Origin: SZUA-368 sp028533045
GTDB lineage: Bacteria; Spirochaetota; Spirochaetia; DSM-2461
Length of the DNA: 64,000 nucleotides
Direction of reading: 5' to 3'
NCBI GenBank assembly: GCA_050031985.1
Contig: JBNAIG010000026.1
Span: forward strand, 1-64,000
A program made the translations under genes and the position numbers. Shown here piece by piece: positions 39,796-48,038 of the stretch (positions are counted from its first letter, which is position 1; each line of letters opens with the position of its first letter). The notes under the pieces are model-generated. The model saw only the letters and a program-made list of their open reading frames with translations. It had not been told where the DNA came from and made no database searches.

Positions 39796-42516
39796 ATGCA
39801 GCTGCTTAAGCATAGGTACAAATCCATTTGGTCTGTTGTTCTGGGCCTGACCGGTTTTATCGTGAATTTTTCTCCCATTCATATTCAGGTGGGCACCTAC
39901 GATGTGGGTGTTCTCTGGGGACTCATCTTTCCGATGGTTGTAGCCATGGCATGGGGCTGGAAGTACGGTTTGATTGCCTCCCTTTTGGGGTTAGGCGGAT
40001 TGACAAACTGGTTCTTGTGGCCAGAAAACGGCTGGCTGAATGTTTTGACCTCTCTTCTTACCTGCGGGTGGTTTGTCTGGCATGGTTTTCTTGCCAAAAT
40101 CAAGTTCTCAAAATCCCTGTTTAAATGGTTTTTGCCCTTCGCGGGGGAAGCTCTCTGGCGTGCCTTTTCTTTTTTTACAAAGTACACCCTCGCTCCCATA
40201 CTCCTGGCTCAGGAACCTCCTTTCTGGGCTCCTAAGGCTTATTCCGGGCCCATATCTCTTCCCCTTTTAAGATATATTTTGGTCAAAGGGAGCATAAATG
40301 GTCTGGTTGTGGTACTCTGCTCGGCCTTTTTAATCAATATCCCCCATGTGCAGAAGCTGATGGGGCAGTCGGAAGAGGGGGATAGAGGGGCGCAGTCAAA
40401 GGTCCTGTACTCTTCGCTGATTTTCGCTTTTTCCTTCTGGTTTCTTTCTGGTCTGTTAAGCTATTTTATCCTAAACCCTGAGTTAAAAAGCCTTTGGGAT
40501 ACTATTATTCGGGACCCTTACGGCCACGATTCCCTCGCCCGGTTTCTGGTTTTTGTGGCCACTTTGTCCGGAGGGATTTTCGCATCGGATTATGTACGTC
40601 AAAACGCTATCACCCAGGAGAAGCTGAGAACTAAAGAAGAGCAATACCGGACACTGGTAGAGTCGACGTCAGACTGGTTCTGGGAAATGGACACTCAGGG
40701 GAATTTCACCTATTCAAGCCCTCGGGTGGAATCGTTGCTGGGATACAGACCGGAAGAGCTTTTATCTATGAATGCCTTTGATTTAATGGAGAAAAAAGAA
40801 GCCGTAGCGGTAAAGCCTGTTTTTCTTGCGGCACTGAATGAAGCCAAGCCTCTCAGGGGTATGCTGAATTTGAATCTCCATAGAGATGGTCATAAGGTTC
40901 TTCTCGAGTCAAATGGGGATCCTGTGTTTGATAAAGAGGGGAGTCTGGTCGGTTATAGGGGGTCGGACCGGGATATAACGGACCGGGTTAAGGCGCAGGA
41001 AGAGGCCCGCCTTTTTAAGATGATTGCAGAAAATGCCGCTTTTGGCCTTGTTACCATATCTCAGGACTTAAAGATTGTATATCTAAACGATGTCTGGGCC
41101 TCCATGCATGGATATACGGTCAAAGAGCTTCAGGGACAGAGTATCTCCCGCCTTCATAGCGAAAAAGAGTTGAGAAATGTTGAAAGGATTGTCAAAACCA
41201 GTATCGAGGAGAGAAAATCTCTCAGTGTAGAGATAGAGCATATTCGAAAAGACGGTACCCCTTTCATCACCCTTTCCACCGGTGCGCCTGTCTTTGATGA
41301 GGAGGGAAAACTGCTTTTTATTACTTCTACGGCGCTGGATATTACCGAAAGAAAGCGGTTGGAAAAGCAGTTGAATGAGAGGATGAAGCTGGATTCCATT
41401 GGACAGCTGGCCGGAGGTATTGCCCATGACTTCAATAATATGCTGGGAGGGATTTCCGGGGCTTCCGAACTGCTTGAGTCCATGATTGGGGAAGATGAAG
41501 AGGTCAGGGAGTGCCTCAGGATGATCCAGACTTCCACCCACCGGGCGGCTGATCTGGCAAAGAAGTTGCTGATTTTTTCAAGGGATAGTTCTGTGGGTAA
41601 GGAACTGGTTAACTTAAATTTCCTTTTAAGGGATGTAACCTCTATTTTGAAGAATACCGTGGATAAAAAAATTGATGTGCAGACGGTACTGCTCCCGGAT
41701 AATTCCGAATCTGTTGTTCGGGGAGACGCTTCTCAGCTGCAGTCGGTATTTATGAATCTGGCGATTAACTCTTCCCATGCGATGCCTCAAGGGGGATTTA
41801 TCCGCTTTGAGGTAAAGCAGTTGACGCTGGATAAAGCCTATTGTCAGGGCAGTACCTTTTCTCTTGAACCGGGGGAGTATCTGCAGATTCGGGTCTCCGA
41901 TAACGGTTCCGGGATCCCCGAGGATTTGCAGAGCAGAGTATTTGAACCTTTTTTTACAACCAAAGGGCCCGGCAAGGGGACGGGGCTTGGGCTTTCCGCA
42001 GTTTACGGTACGGTCAAACAGCATCAGGGAGAGATTGAACTTAACAGCAGCGAAGCTTCGGGAACGACCTTTACCATCCGTTTGCCCCGCGCCTATGGGG
42101 ATATTGTAGAGAAGGAGCAACTTGAAGAGATTCACGGGACAGGGAATATTCTTCTCGTCGACGATGAGGAAGTGATGCGAAAGACCGGCCAAAGGATGCT
42201 TGAAAAGCTGGGGTACAGGGTAACCACGGCGGTAGACGGGAAGGAGGCCTTTTCCCGGTACTGCGCTCAAATCGATTCGGACAGTCCCTTTGACCTTGTA
42301 GTGCTTGATATGATTATGCCTAAAATGAATGGCAGAGAGTGTTATCAGATGCTAAAAGAGAAAGATCCCGCCGTAAGGGCCGTACTCTGCTCCGGTTATG
42401 CCAATCCGGATGATCTTAAAATCTTAAAGACCCTGGGGCTGGAACACTACATCAAGAAACCCTTTGTTATTGCCGAGCTAAGCCGAATGATTGCCGAAGC
42501 CCTGGAAAAGACATAG
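39796..42516 (+). CDS. Hybrid sensor histidine kinase (membrane sensor, two PAS, HisKA, HATPase, REC)
   Basis: About 906 aa. The first 275 residues hold seven or eight membrane segments with a Trp/Gly-rich, MASE-like character (VLWGLIFPMVVAMAWGWKYGLIASLLG). PAS1 (ESTSDWFWEMDTQGNFTYSSPRVESLLGYRPEELL) and PAS2 (ENAAFGLVTISQDLKIVYLNDVWASMHGYTVKEL) follow. His box is GQLAGGIAHDFNNMLGG; ATPase has NLAINSSHAMP, SDNGSGIPE, GLGLSAVYG. A C-terminal receiver (DLVVLDMIMPKMNGRE, final Lys in YIKKPF) is present. The ATG at 39796 is preferred to an in-frame TTG 24 nt upstream; neither has a ribosome site. No separate output partner is adjacent. Confidence 0.88.
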   Translation: MQLLKHRYKSIWSVVLGLTGFIVNFSPIHIQVGTYDVGVLWGLIFPMVVAMAWGWKYGLIASLLGLGGLTNWFLWPENGWLNVLTSLLTCGWFVWHGFLAKIKFSKSLFKWFLPFAGEALWRAFSFFTKYTLAPILLAQEPPFWAPKAYSGPISLPLLRYILVKGSINGLVVVLCSAFLINIPHVQKLMGQSEEGDRGAQSKVLYSSLIFAFSFWFLSGLLSYFILNPELKSLWDTIIRDPYGHDSLARFLVFVATLSGGIFASDYVRQNAITQEKLRTKEEQYRTLVESTSDWFWEMDTQGNFTYSSPRVESLLGYRPEELLSMNAFDLMEKKEAVAVKPVFLAALNEAKPLRGMLNLNLHRDGHKVLLESNGDPVFDKEGSLVGYRGSDRDITDRVKAQEEARLFKMIAENAAFGLVTISQDLKIVYLNDVWASMHGYTVKELQGQSISRLHSEKELRNVERIVKTSIEERKSLSVEIEHIRKDGTPFITLSTGAPVFDEEGKLLFITSTALDITERKRLEKQLNERMKLDSIGQLAGGIAHDFNNMLGGISGASELLESMIGEDEEVRECLRMIQTSTHRAADLAKKLLIFSRDSSVGKELVNLNFLLRDVTSILKNTVDKKIDVQTVLLPDNSESVVRGDASQLQSVFMNLAINSSHAMPQGGFIRFEVKQLTLDKAYCQGSTFSLEPGEYLQIRVSDNGSGIPEDLQSRVFEPFFTTKGPGKGTGLGLSAVYGTVKQHQGEIELNSSEASGTTFTIRLPRAYGDIVEKEQLEEIHGTGNILLVDDEEVMRKTGQRMLEKLGYRVTTAVDGKEAFSRYCAQIDSDSPFDLVVLDMIMPKMNGRECYQMLKEKDPAVRAVLCSGYANPDDLKILKTLGLEHYIKKPFVIAELSRMIAEALEKT

Positions 42517-42621
42517 GTTCCTCCCCCCCGGAGGCGGCCCCGGTTGAAGGGGAACGGTAAAAGGGTATATGCTTATTTGTCATATATCCATCTTTTCCGT
42601 AACTGCTGCAAAGGAGGGGCT

Positions 42622-43401
42622 GTGAAACTTTCTCAAAAAATGATTAAAGCCGGCTGGGTTGTTAACCGTCATAGAGACGGTTCCTTTACGGTTTTTGGCT
42701 CCCGTATGCAGGAGTACCATTACGACTCAAACACTGAGCGCTGGTCTGTGGACCTGTCCGTTATCGAGAGCTCCCTGGAACAGGATCTGGCAGAAGATTC
42801 CCCCGTAGAGAGGAGCCCCTGGAAATCTCCCTATGTTATCTCCTCCCGGCTTACGGCTCTGAATCATACCAGACAGATCTCCCAACCTGTTCGTTATCTT
42901 TGCCAGGAAGGTCTGGTTTCAGATAAAACGGTTTTGCATTTGGGTACAGGCATGGACCGCTTTGCCCGGGAGGCGCTGATTAAGGCGGGATGCCGCGATG
43001 TTGCCGATTATGATCCGAACTTTTTCCCCGATACTTCAGTTCTCGACAATCAGTATGACATTGTCATGGCACACTATGTCTTGAATATTCTCCCTCCGGC
43101 GGAGAGAAGACAGGTTTACCGACTGATAGGGAATACCCTTCTGGAGGGAGGCCGTGCTTATTTGACGGTTCAGGGGATTTGGCCTGTTGAGCATAAGTAC
43201 GAGATAATCCGTCCCCAGGAGGACGGATATTTAATCAAAACAGGGTATAACACAACCTTTAGAAAGGGATACAGCTCGGAGGACCTGTTGAAAGAGATTC
43301 ATTCCGAGCTGGGAGGGACGGCCGGGCTTATGACGACATTTTACAGCAACACTATGGCCTTCTGGAAAAAGTCTATGCCCAATTCAATTCACGATAAGTA
43401 G
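42622..43401 (+). CDS. Methyltransferase-like protein
   Basis: 259 aa from a GTG with a strong AAGGAGGGG site; the longer open frame upstream has no ribosome site. Central part: SRLTALNHTRQISQPVRYLCQEGLVSDKTVLHLGTGMDRFAREALIKAGCRDVADYDPNFFPD, followed by YDIVMAHYVLNILPPAERRQVYRLIGNTLLEGGRAYLTV. This order (H-T-R near the start, motif I L-x-x-G-x-G, D-Y/W-D-P, V-L-N-x-x-P-x-x-x-R) resembles methyltransferases annotated as DNA-phosphorothioation-associated, but no dnd genes are nearby. Motif I has GTGMDR. Substrate unknown. Confidence 0.65.
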   Translation: MKLSQKMIKAGWVVNRHRDGSFTVFGSRMQEYHYDSNTERWSVDLSVIESSLEQDLAEDSPVERSPWKSPYVISSRLTALNHTRQISQPVRYLCQEGLVSDKTVLHLGTGMDRFAREALIKAGCRDVADYDPNFFPDTSVLDNQYDIVMAHYVLNILPPAERRQVYRLIGNTLLEGGRAYLTVQGIWPVEHKYEIIRPQEDGYLIKTGYNTTFRKGYSSEDLLKEIHSELGGTAGLMTTFYSNTMAFWKKSMPNSIHDK

Positions 43402-43460
43402 CAATCATCTATAATAAAAGGGTCGTTCTAAGGGATCGGCCTTTTTGGGGGAGTATTATT

Positions 43461-44357
43461 ATGTCACTTAAACCTTTTAGTATTCTATTTCCTTCTATCC
43501 TCATCATCCTCATTTTGCCCTTTCTCATCCCCCAGCCCAAGGCGATGAGGACCATCGAGAAGAAAATAGATGAGATGCCCCTGCCCGAAGGTGATGTCTA
43601 TTACGATATTAGCTACGGAAGAAACGGCTTTCGCCGCCAAAAACTGGATATCTACCTGCCTCTGGCGGAGCGGGAGGAAGCTCCGGTTCTGGTATACATC
43701 CACGGGGGATCCTGGCTTCACGGGGACAAGAGCGCCATTCGCTATACCGATCGTTTCCTGCGTACTTTACGAAGCACCGGCTTCACGGTGATCTCAATCG
43801 ATTATACGGCGAGCCTTTACGGCGGTTTGCAGGTTCCCCTGGATAATTGCGTGGATGCCCTTGAGTGGGTTGGTGACCATGGGGAGGATTACGGTTATGG
43901 GACGGGGAACATTGGCATGTACGGAGTGTCCGCCGGAGCCCACCTCTCCCTTATGGCCGCTGCCACCGCCGTAGAACTCTCATACCCCATCCGCTTTATT
44001 CTGGAAGAGTGCGGCCCCACCGACCTGGAGGCCATGAAGGGGGGAGACGCCTTTTCTTCATCCTCCTTTTTCAAGCTTTTTACAGAAAATTCCCTGGCGA
44101 AAATGAGCCCTGTCCATTATGCGGAGGATCTGCCCATGCCCCTTATGATCGTCCATGGTACGGCCGATGAGACGGTGTCCTTGAATCAGGCTCATTTGAT
44201 GAGGGATGCCCTGAGGAAAGCCGGGTTTTCACCGATCTACCTGGAAATAGAGGGGGGGAACCATGGTTTTTTTAACTGCGTAGAGAAGTGGCCCTTCATG
44301 GAGAAGGCCGTATTGGATTTTATGGAGAATTCTCTGATAGACGCTTTCCATTCGTAG
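43461..44357 (+). CDS. Alpha/beta hydrolase (BD-FAE / acetyl esterase type)
   Basis: 298 aa with an N-terminal signal anchor (FSILFPSILIILILPFLI). Oxyanion motif VLVYIHGGSWLHGDKS, nucleophile MYGVSAGAHLSLMAA (G-V-S-A-G), acid in IVHGTADETVSL and catalytic His in EGGNHGFFN. This is the HSL/BD-FAE-like esterase layout. Probably periplasmic-facing or exported, acting on acyl esters such as acetylated sugars. Substrate not determinable. Confidence 0.85.
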   Translation: MSLKPFSILFPSILIILILPFLIPQPKAMRTIEKKIDEMPLPEGDVYYDISYGRNGFRRQKLDIYLPLAEREEAPVLVYIHGGSWLHGDKSAIRYTDRFLRTLRSTGFTVISIDYTASLYGGLQVPLDNCVDALEWVGDHGEDYGYGTGNIGMYGVSAGAHLSLMAAATAVELSYPIRFILEECGPTDLEAMKGGDAFSSSSFFKLFTENSLAKMSPVHYAEDLPMPLMIVHGTADETVSLNQAHLMRDALRKAGFSPIYLEIEGGNHGFFNCVEKWPFMEKAVLDFMENSLIDAFHS

Positions 44358-44399
44358 AGCTCTCCCGCCGTCCCGGTAGAGAACAGGCTGCCTCATTCT

Positions 44400-44816
44400 T
44401 TAATCTTCTATCTTTTGCAAATACCAGGTGTAGGCACCGGAACTGGCCAGACTATCCTCTTCATCCTTTAGCTTAACATCAATGGTAATGAGACCGCGTC
44501 CGGATTTGTCAAAACTCTCTTTAAAACGAGCCACTGCCTCATCTGATGCTGAATTATGGGCTGTTAATTTAGTCACGGCAGGCTTTTTGAATTTTAATTT
44601 TGTGTCCCTGAGAACGGGTATCACCTTACCTTCAAGCTGGGGAAATAGTTCAATTAGGTAGCTCGCGCTTGATGTTTCGGCCAATGTATATTGGGCGCCG
44701 GCACAAATAGTCTCCAGATGGTTATATACCTCTTTCGTGTAGGCCAGTTCCATCTTTCCTGTATCTGATTTTTTAATGCCGACTCTTTTGACAAAGGGTA
44801 TCTCCAGTAGATTCAT
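44400..44816 (-). CDS. DUF4442 / hotdog-fold thioesterase-like protein
   Basis: 138 aa, cytoplasmic. The pattern NHLETICAGAQYTLAETSSASYLIELFP is the hot-dog helix region of the DUF4442/YiiD C-terminal group, followed by KLKFKKPAVTKLTAHNS and the closing strand SSGAYTWYLQKI. Likely an acyl-CoA or acyl-ACP thioesterase-type fold; the activity is not proven. Ribosome site AAGGAGAGA. Confidence 0.75.
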   Translation of the reverse strand: MNLLEIPFVKRVGIKKSDTGKMELAYTKEVYNHLETICAGAQYTLAETSSASYLIELFPQLEGKVIPVLRDTKLKFKKPAVTKLTAHNSASDEAVARFKESFDKSGRGLITIDVKLKDEEDSLASSGAYTWYLQKIED

Positions 44817-44984
44817 TCTCTCTCCTTAGTTTCTTTATCTGCTTCCAGGGTAATTATTCGGATGATTAGTCTAAACCCATGTGAATTATTTGTAAATGTA
44901 GGGTCGACACATTACTCATGACAAAAGAGCTGCTCCCCAAGCTTAAAAGAGCCACTCTTTTAACGTAAAAATCGGGCCTAAAAA

Positions 44985-45010
44985 ATCCCTCCGGGCAAGC
45001 CCGAAGGGAT
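44985..45010 (-). terminator. Terminator of the 58-aa gene
   Basis: ATCCCT-C-CGGGC-AA-GCCCG-A-AGGGAT stem with one internal mismatch, followed on the minus strand by a T-run. It lies 18 nt after the small gene's stop. Confidence 0.82.
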
Positions 45011-45028
45011 GAGTCTGAACTCGTCACT

Positions 45029-45205
45029 CTAAGCGATTGTCAAAAGATTATCGTAGGTACCTTGATTCGCCCTGGCCCCTTCCCGAGTCAGGTAGACCTG
45101 GGTCTCCCGGTTGTCCTCGGTAAAGTTGGCTCCCTTTAGTCCTATGAGCGCCCCTGCCTCCAAATCATCGCGCAGCTCCTGGCTTTCATAATCAATAACT
45201 TTCAT
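45029..45205 (-). CDS. Small protein with duplicated leader (58 aa)
   Basis: 58 aa: begins MKVIDYESQELRDDLEAGAL, continues IGLKGANFTEDNRETQVYLT and ends REGARANQGTYDNLLTIA. It has an ideal ribosome site (AAGGAG, 9 nt before ATG), a terminator 18 nt downstream and a structured leader. No signal, membrane segment or known family. Its promoter/leader and first six codons recur at 59.2 kb, which indicates a paralogous family. The divergent neighbour is a MATE exporter, so a secreted or modified peptide is one possibility, but an ordinary small protein is equally possible. Confidence 0.75.
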   Translation of the reverse strand: MKVIDYESQELRDDLEAGALIGLKGANFTEDNRETQVYLTREGARANQGTYDNLLTIA

Positions 45206-45354
45206 TTTCTTTGCTCCTTGGGGCGGTGCCCCGGTTTGTTTTTTTCGTAAGGTTGGCCAGCCTACATACTATACCTACGAGCAAAAACGCGAATTCCGAC
45301 AAGAATTCTCAAAAAAAGTTAAAAAAGTTTTGAAAATGAGGGGAATCGGCGGGA
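45188..45354. repeat. 167-bp duplicated leader/promoter segment, copy A
   Basis: About 97% identical to 59204-59370. It includes the first six codons of the 58-aa gene, its ribosome site, a GGGGC-GGT-GCCCC stem-loop, the near-palindrome GGTTGGCCAGCC, TATAGT (a likely -10 on the minus strand) and an inverted GAATTC/TTGTCGG area. Similarity stops abruptly at both ends. Confidence 0.92.
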
Positions 45355-45444
45355 ATTCTCTATTCGGAAGAATAATTTTCCTAAATAACTGGGACAGTTC
45401 CGTGATTTCTGTTAACCTCTATGCTTATAGAAGTAGGAAGAACC

Positions 45445-46830
45445 ATGAAAAACAAAAAAGACCTGGATCTGCTCAATGGGCCGATTACTCCGCTGATTCT
45501 CAAACTAACCGCTCCCATGATGATCTCCACATTGATTCGGAATTCTTATTTCTTTGTCGATATGGCATTCGCCTCTTTTCTCGGCGGTGTTCAGATTGCG
45601 TCGGTGGCTTTCGTTACGCCCATGTTTAATACTCTTAACGCTTTGGGAATGGGCATAACCAACGGGGGAGTAGGGGTTATTGCCAAGGCTATTGGTGAGG
45701 AAAACTATGAAAAGGCTTCGGAGTATGCCATTCAACTACGGTACATCATTCTTATTTTGGCCGGGGTGATTTCTGTTCTGGGGGCGGTATTTTCAACTTC
45801 TATAATAGAAATTATGGGAATTGAAGGGGAGCTTCTTACCGAGTCGATCACCTATTCGAAAATTGTTTTTTTTACGATACCCTTTTCCCTGATAAGCAGT
45901 ATCTATGCGACTCTCTTTCAGTCCCAGGGAAAGATGAATATTCAGACGATTATGACAGCCATTACCTTTACGGGAAATACGGCTCTAAACGCTCTCTTTG
46001 TTCTCGTTTTTAAGAGGGGTATCGAAGGGTTGGCCTATGCCTCTTTGATTACTCAAGTTGTTCAGACCCTCATTGTCTACGGGATGTACTACCGCGAAAA
46101 GCATCAATTCAGCTTACCCGCCCGTATTTTTGCTTCAAAAATGAAACTTCCCATTATAAAGGACTTGCTTAAGATGGGGCTGCCTCTCTCCTTCTCACAG
46201 AGTTCTTCCAGTTTCGGCTTTATGCTCTGCAATATCTTTGTGGCTCGATACGGCTATGAAGTGGTGGCTGCCTATGCCATTGGAAATCGGATAAACACAT
46301 TCTTTTACGGTCCGGCCATGGGATTCGGCAGAGGGACCGTTCCTCTTGTCGCGCAAAATCTGGGCAACAGGAATCTGGCTCGTATTAAGGAAATCGCCAA
46401 TAAAAACATGCTCTATTCTTTCATCTTTGGTATTGTGGGAGCTTTTGGGCTGATGCTGATTATGCCTCCTCTGAACCGCTTTTTATCCAAGGATAACCTG
46501 GTTATTATGGAGCATGTAAGAAACTACACCCGCCTCATGAGTTGGGCCATGATTCCCTGGAGTCTATTCCAGTGTATGAGCGGTATTTTTAATGGACTAC
46601 AGAAGACGGCATTAACCATGTCCATTACCATGGTTCGTCTCTGGGTTTTAAGGATTCCCGGCATTGCCCTCTTTTATTACGTGCTCCCCTCATTTGCTGA
46701 GTACGGAGTCTGGTATACCATGTTCTTTTCCAATGTTTTTACCGCCGTCTTTGCTTTGGCTTGCTTTTTTATCTACATCCCCCGGCATATCTATCCCAAC
46801 ATTGAGGCAGATTCGATTCCCTCAAGCTGA
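45445..46830 (+). CDS. MATE family efflux transporter
   Basis: 461 aa from the ATG after AGGAAGAACC; an upstream ATG would add eight residues. About 12 helices in two MatE repeats: LNGPITPLILKLTAPMMISTLIRNSYFFVDMAFASFLGG and the second repeat PIIKDLLKMGLPLSFSQSSSSFGFMLCNIFVARYG. Probably exports a cationic drug or metabolite coupled to Na+ or H+. Paralogous to the MATE gene at 53.5 kb. Its 3' end overlaps the convergent add gene by 40 nt. Confidence 0.9.
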   Translation: MKNKKDLDLLNGPITPLILKLTAPMMISTLIRNSYFFVDMAFASFLGGVQIASVAFVTPMFNTLNALGMGITNGGVGVIAKAIGEENYEKASEYAIQLRYIILILAGVISVLGAVFSTSIIEIMGIEGELLTESITYSKIVFFTIPFSLISSIYATLFQSQGKMNIQTIMTAITFTGNTALNALFVLVFKRGIEGLAYASLITQVVQTLIVYGMYYREKHQFSLPARIFASKMKLPIIKDLLKMGLPLSFSQSSSSFGFMLCNIFVARYGYEVVAAYAIGNRINTFFYGPAMGFGRGTVPLVAQNLGNRNLARIKEIANKNMLYSFIFGIVGAFGLMLIMPPLNRFLSKDNLVIMEHVRNYTRLMSWAMIPWSLFQCMSGIFNGLQKTALTMSITMVRLWVLRIPGIALFYYVLPSFAEYGVWYTMFFSNVFTAVFALACFFIYIPRHIYPNIEADSIPSS

Positions 46831-47816
46831 GTGTCTATCTCATTGTAATACTGTTGTTTCTTTTCTATGGATAGAAAGGAAGCTTCGAAAGAGTTCTTTG
46901 CCAATTGGGCAATTTCCTCCTTTGATAGGTCCAGGGCCTTCCAGATCTCTATAAAATTCCTGTTTATATATCCGCCGAAATAGGCCGGGTCATCGGAATT
47001 GACCGTTACGCAAAGTCCTTTGTTGAGTAATTTTTTTATGACATGCTCTTTCATATCGGAGAAAACGCATAGCTTAATATTAGAGAGAGGACAAACGGTA
47101 AGGGGGATTCGGCTGCGCCTTAAATACTCCAGTAATAGTTCATCGTCTATACTTCTTACCCCATGGTCAACTCTGCGAATATGGAGTTCTTTTATGGAAT
47201 CCCATATGTATTGAGCCGGCCCTTCTTCTCCTGCATGGTTGACCGTAATGAATCCTTCGGAGAGGGCCATGTCACACACTTTTTTAAACTTTTGGGGAGG
47301 ATTACCCAGTTCTGTGGAATCCCATCCTACTCCAAAAATCCACTCTTTGTAGGGGAGGGCTTCTTTAAGAGTCTCTATGGCTTCTTCCTCACTTAGATGT
47401 TTTAAAAAACACATGATCAGACGGGATGTTAAACCGTAGTTTCCCCGGGCTTCCTCGAGGGCCCTATGAATTCCCTCTACCACTTTTTTGAAAGGAATGC
47501 CCCGTTGTGTGTGTGTCTGGGGATCAAAAAATATTTCTACATGTTTAACATTATCCTGGTGTGCTTTTTCCAGGTACTCCTTAGTGAGTTCATAAAAATC
47601 CTCTTCTTCTATAAGCACAGCGGCACCCTTGTAGTATATATCAAGAAAAGACTGGAGATCGGAGAAATTATAATCTTCTCTAATCTGTTCTACCGTTGTA
47701 TAGGGGAGTTCAATTCCATTACGCTTTGCCAGTCTGAACATAGTTTCCGGCTCAAGTGTTCCTTCAATATGCAAATGAAGTTCCGTTTTGGGAAGCTGAT
47801 TTATGAAATCTATCAT
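46791..47816 (-). CDS. add: Adenosine deaminase
   Basis: 341 aa. The ATG at 47816 follows GAGGAG by 8 nt; an ATG 15 nt upstream lies on that site and is disfavoured. Zinc-enzyme motifs: LPKTELHLHIEGTLEPETMF (metal HxH), VNHAGEEGP (metal His and catalytic Glu), HIRRVDHGVRS, VCPLSNIKLCVF and VNSDDPAYFGG (metal Asp pair). Deaminates adenosine to inosine; some relatives act on adenine. The neighbouring nucleotidase lipoprotein fits a nucleoside-salvage pairing. Confidence 0.92.
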   Translation of the reverse strand: MIDFINQLPKTELHLHIEGTLEPETMFRLAKRNGIELPYTTVEQIREDYNFSDLQSFLDIYYKGAAVLIEEEDFYELTKEYLEKAHQDNVKHVEIFFDPQTHTQRGIPFKKVVEGIHRALEEARGNYGLTSRLIMCFLKHLSEEEAIETLKEALPYKEWIFGVGWDSTELGNPPQKFKKVCDMALSEGFITVNHAGEEGPAQYIWDSIKELHIRRVDHGVRSIDDELLLEYLRRSRIPLTVCPLSNIKLCVFSDMKEHVIKKLLNKGLCVTVNSDDPAYFGGYINRNFIEIWKALDLSKEEIAQLAKNSFEASFLSIEKKQQYYNEIDTQLEGIESASMLG

Positions 47817-47987
47817 CTGAAAACTCCTCATATATTATGGGGCTTAGTGTTCTTAAGTTCCCATGTCGTCTTATAGTAGTATAGGACAGCTCGATATAAT
47901 TGAAAATGTTTTTTCTTATATCACCTCTTATTTTATATTTGTCTACAGGACTAACCAAAAATACATAAAGACTCCCTTGCAAATCCT

Positions 47988-48016
47988 TTGACATTTCCCT
48001 TTCATTAATACTATGA
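47988..48016 (+). promoter_or_regulatory. Promoter of the 5'-nucleotidase gene
   Basis: Perfect TTGACA, 17 nt, CTATGA. AGAGGAG is the ribosome site further on, 6 nt before the ATG. Confidence 0.7.
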
Positions 48017-48038
48017 ATTTAGATAAGAGGAGTCATAA

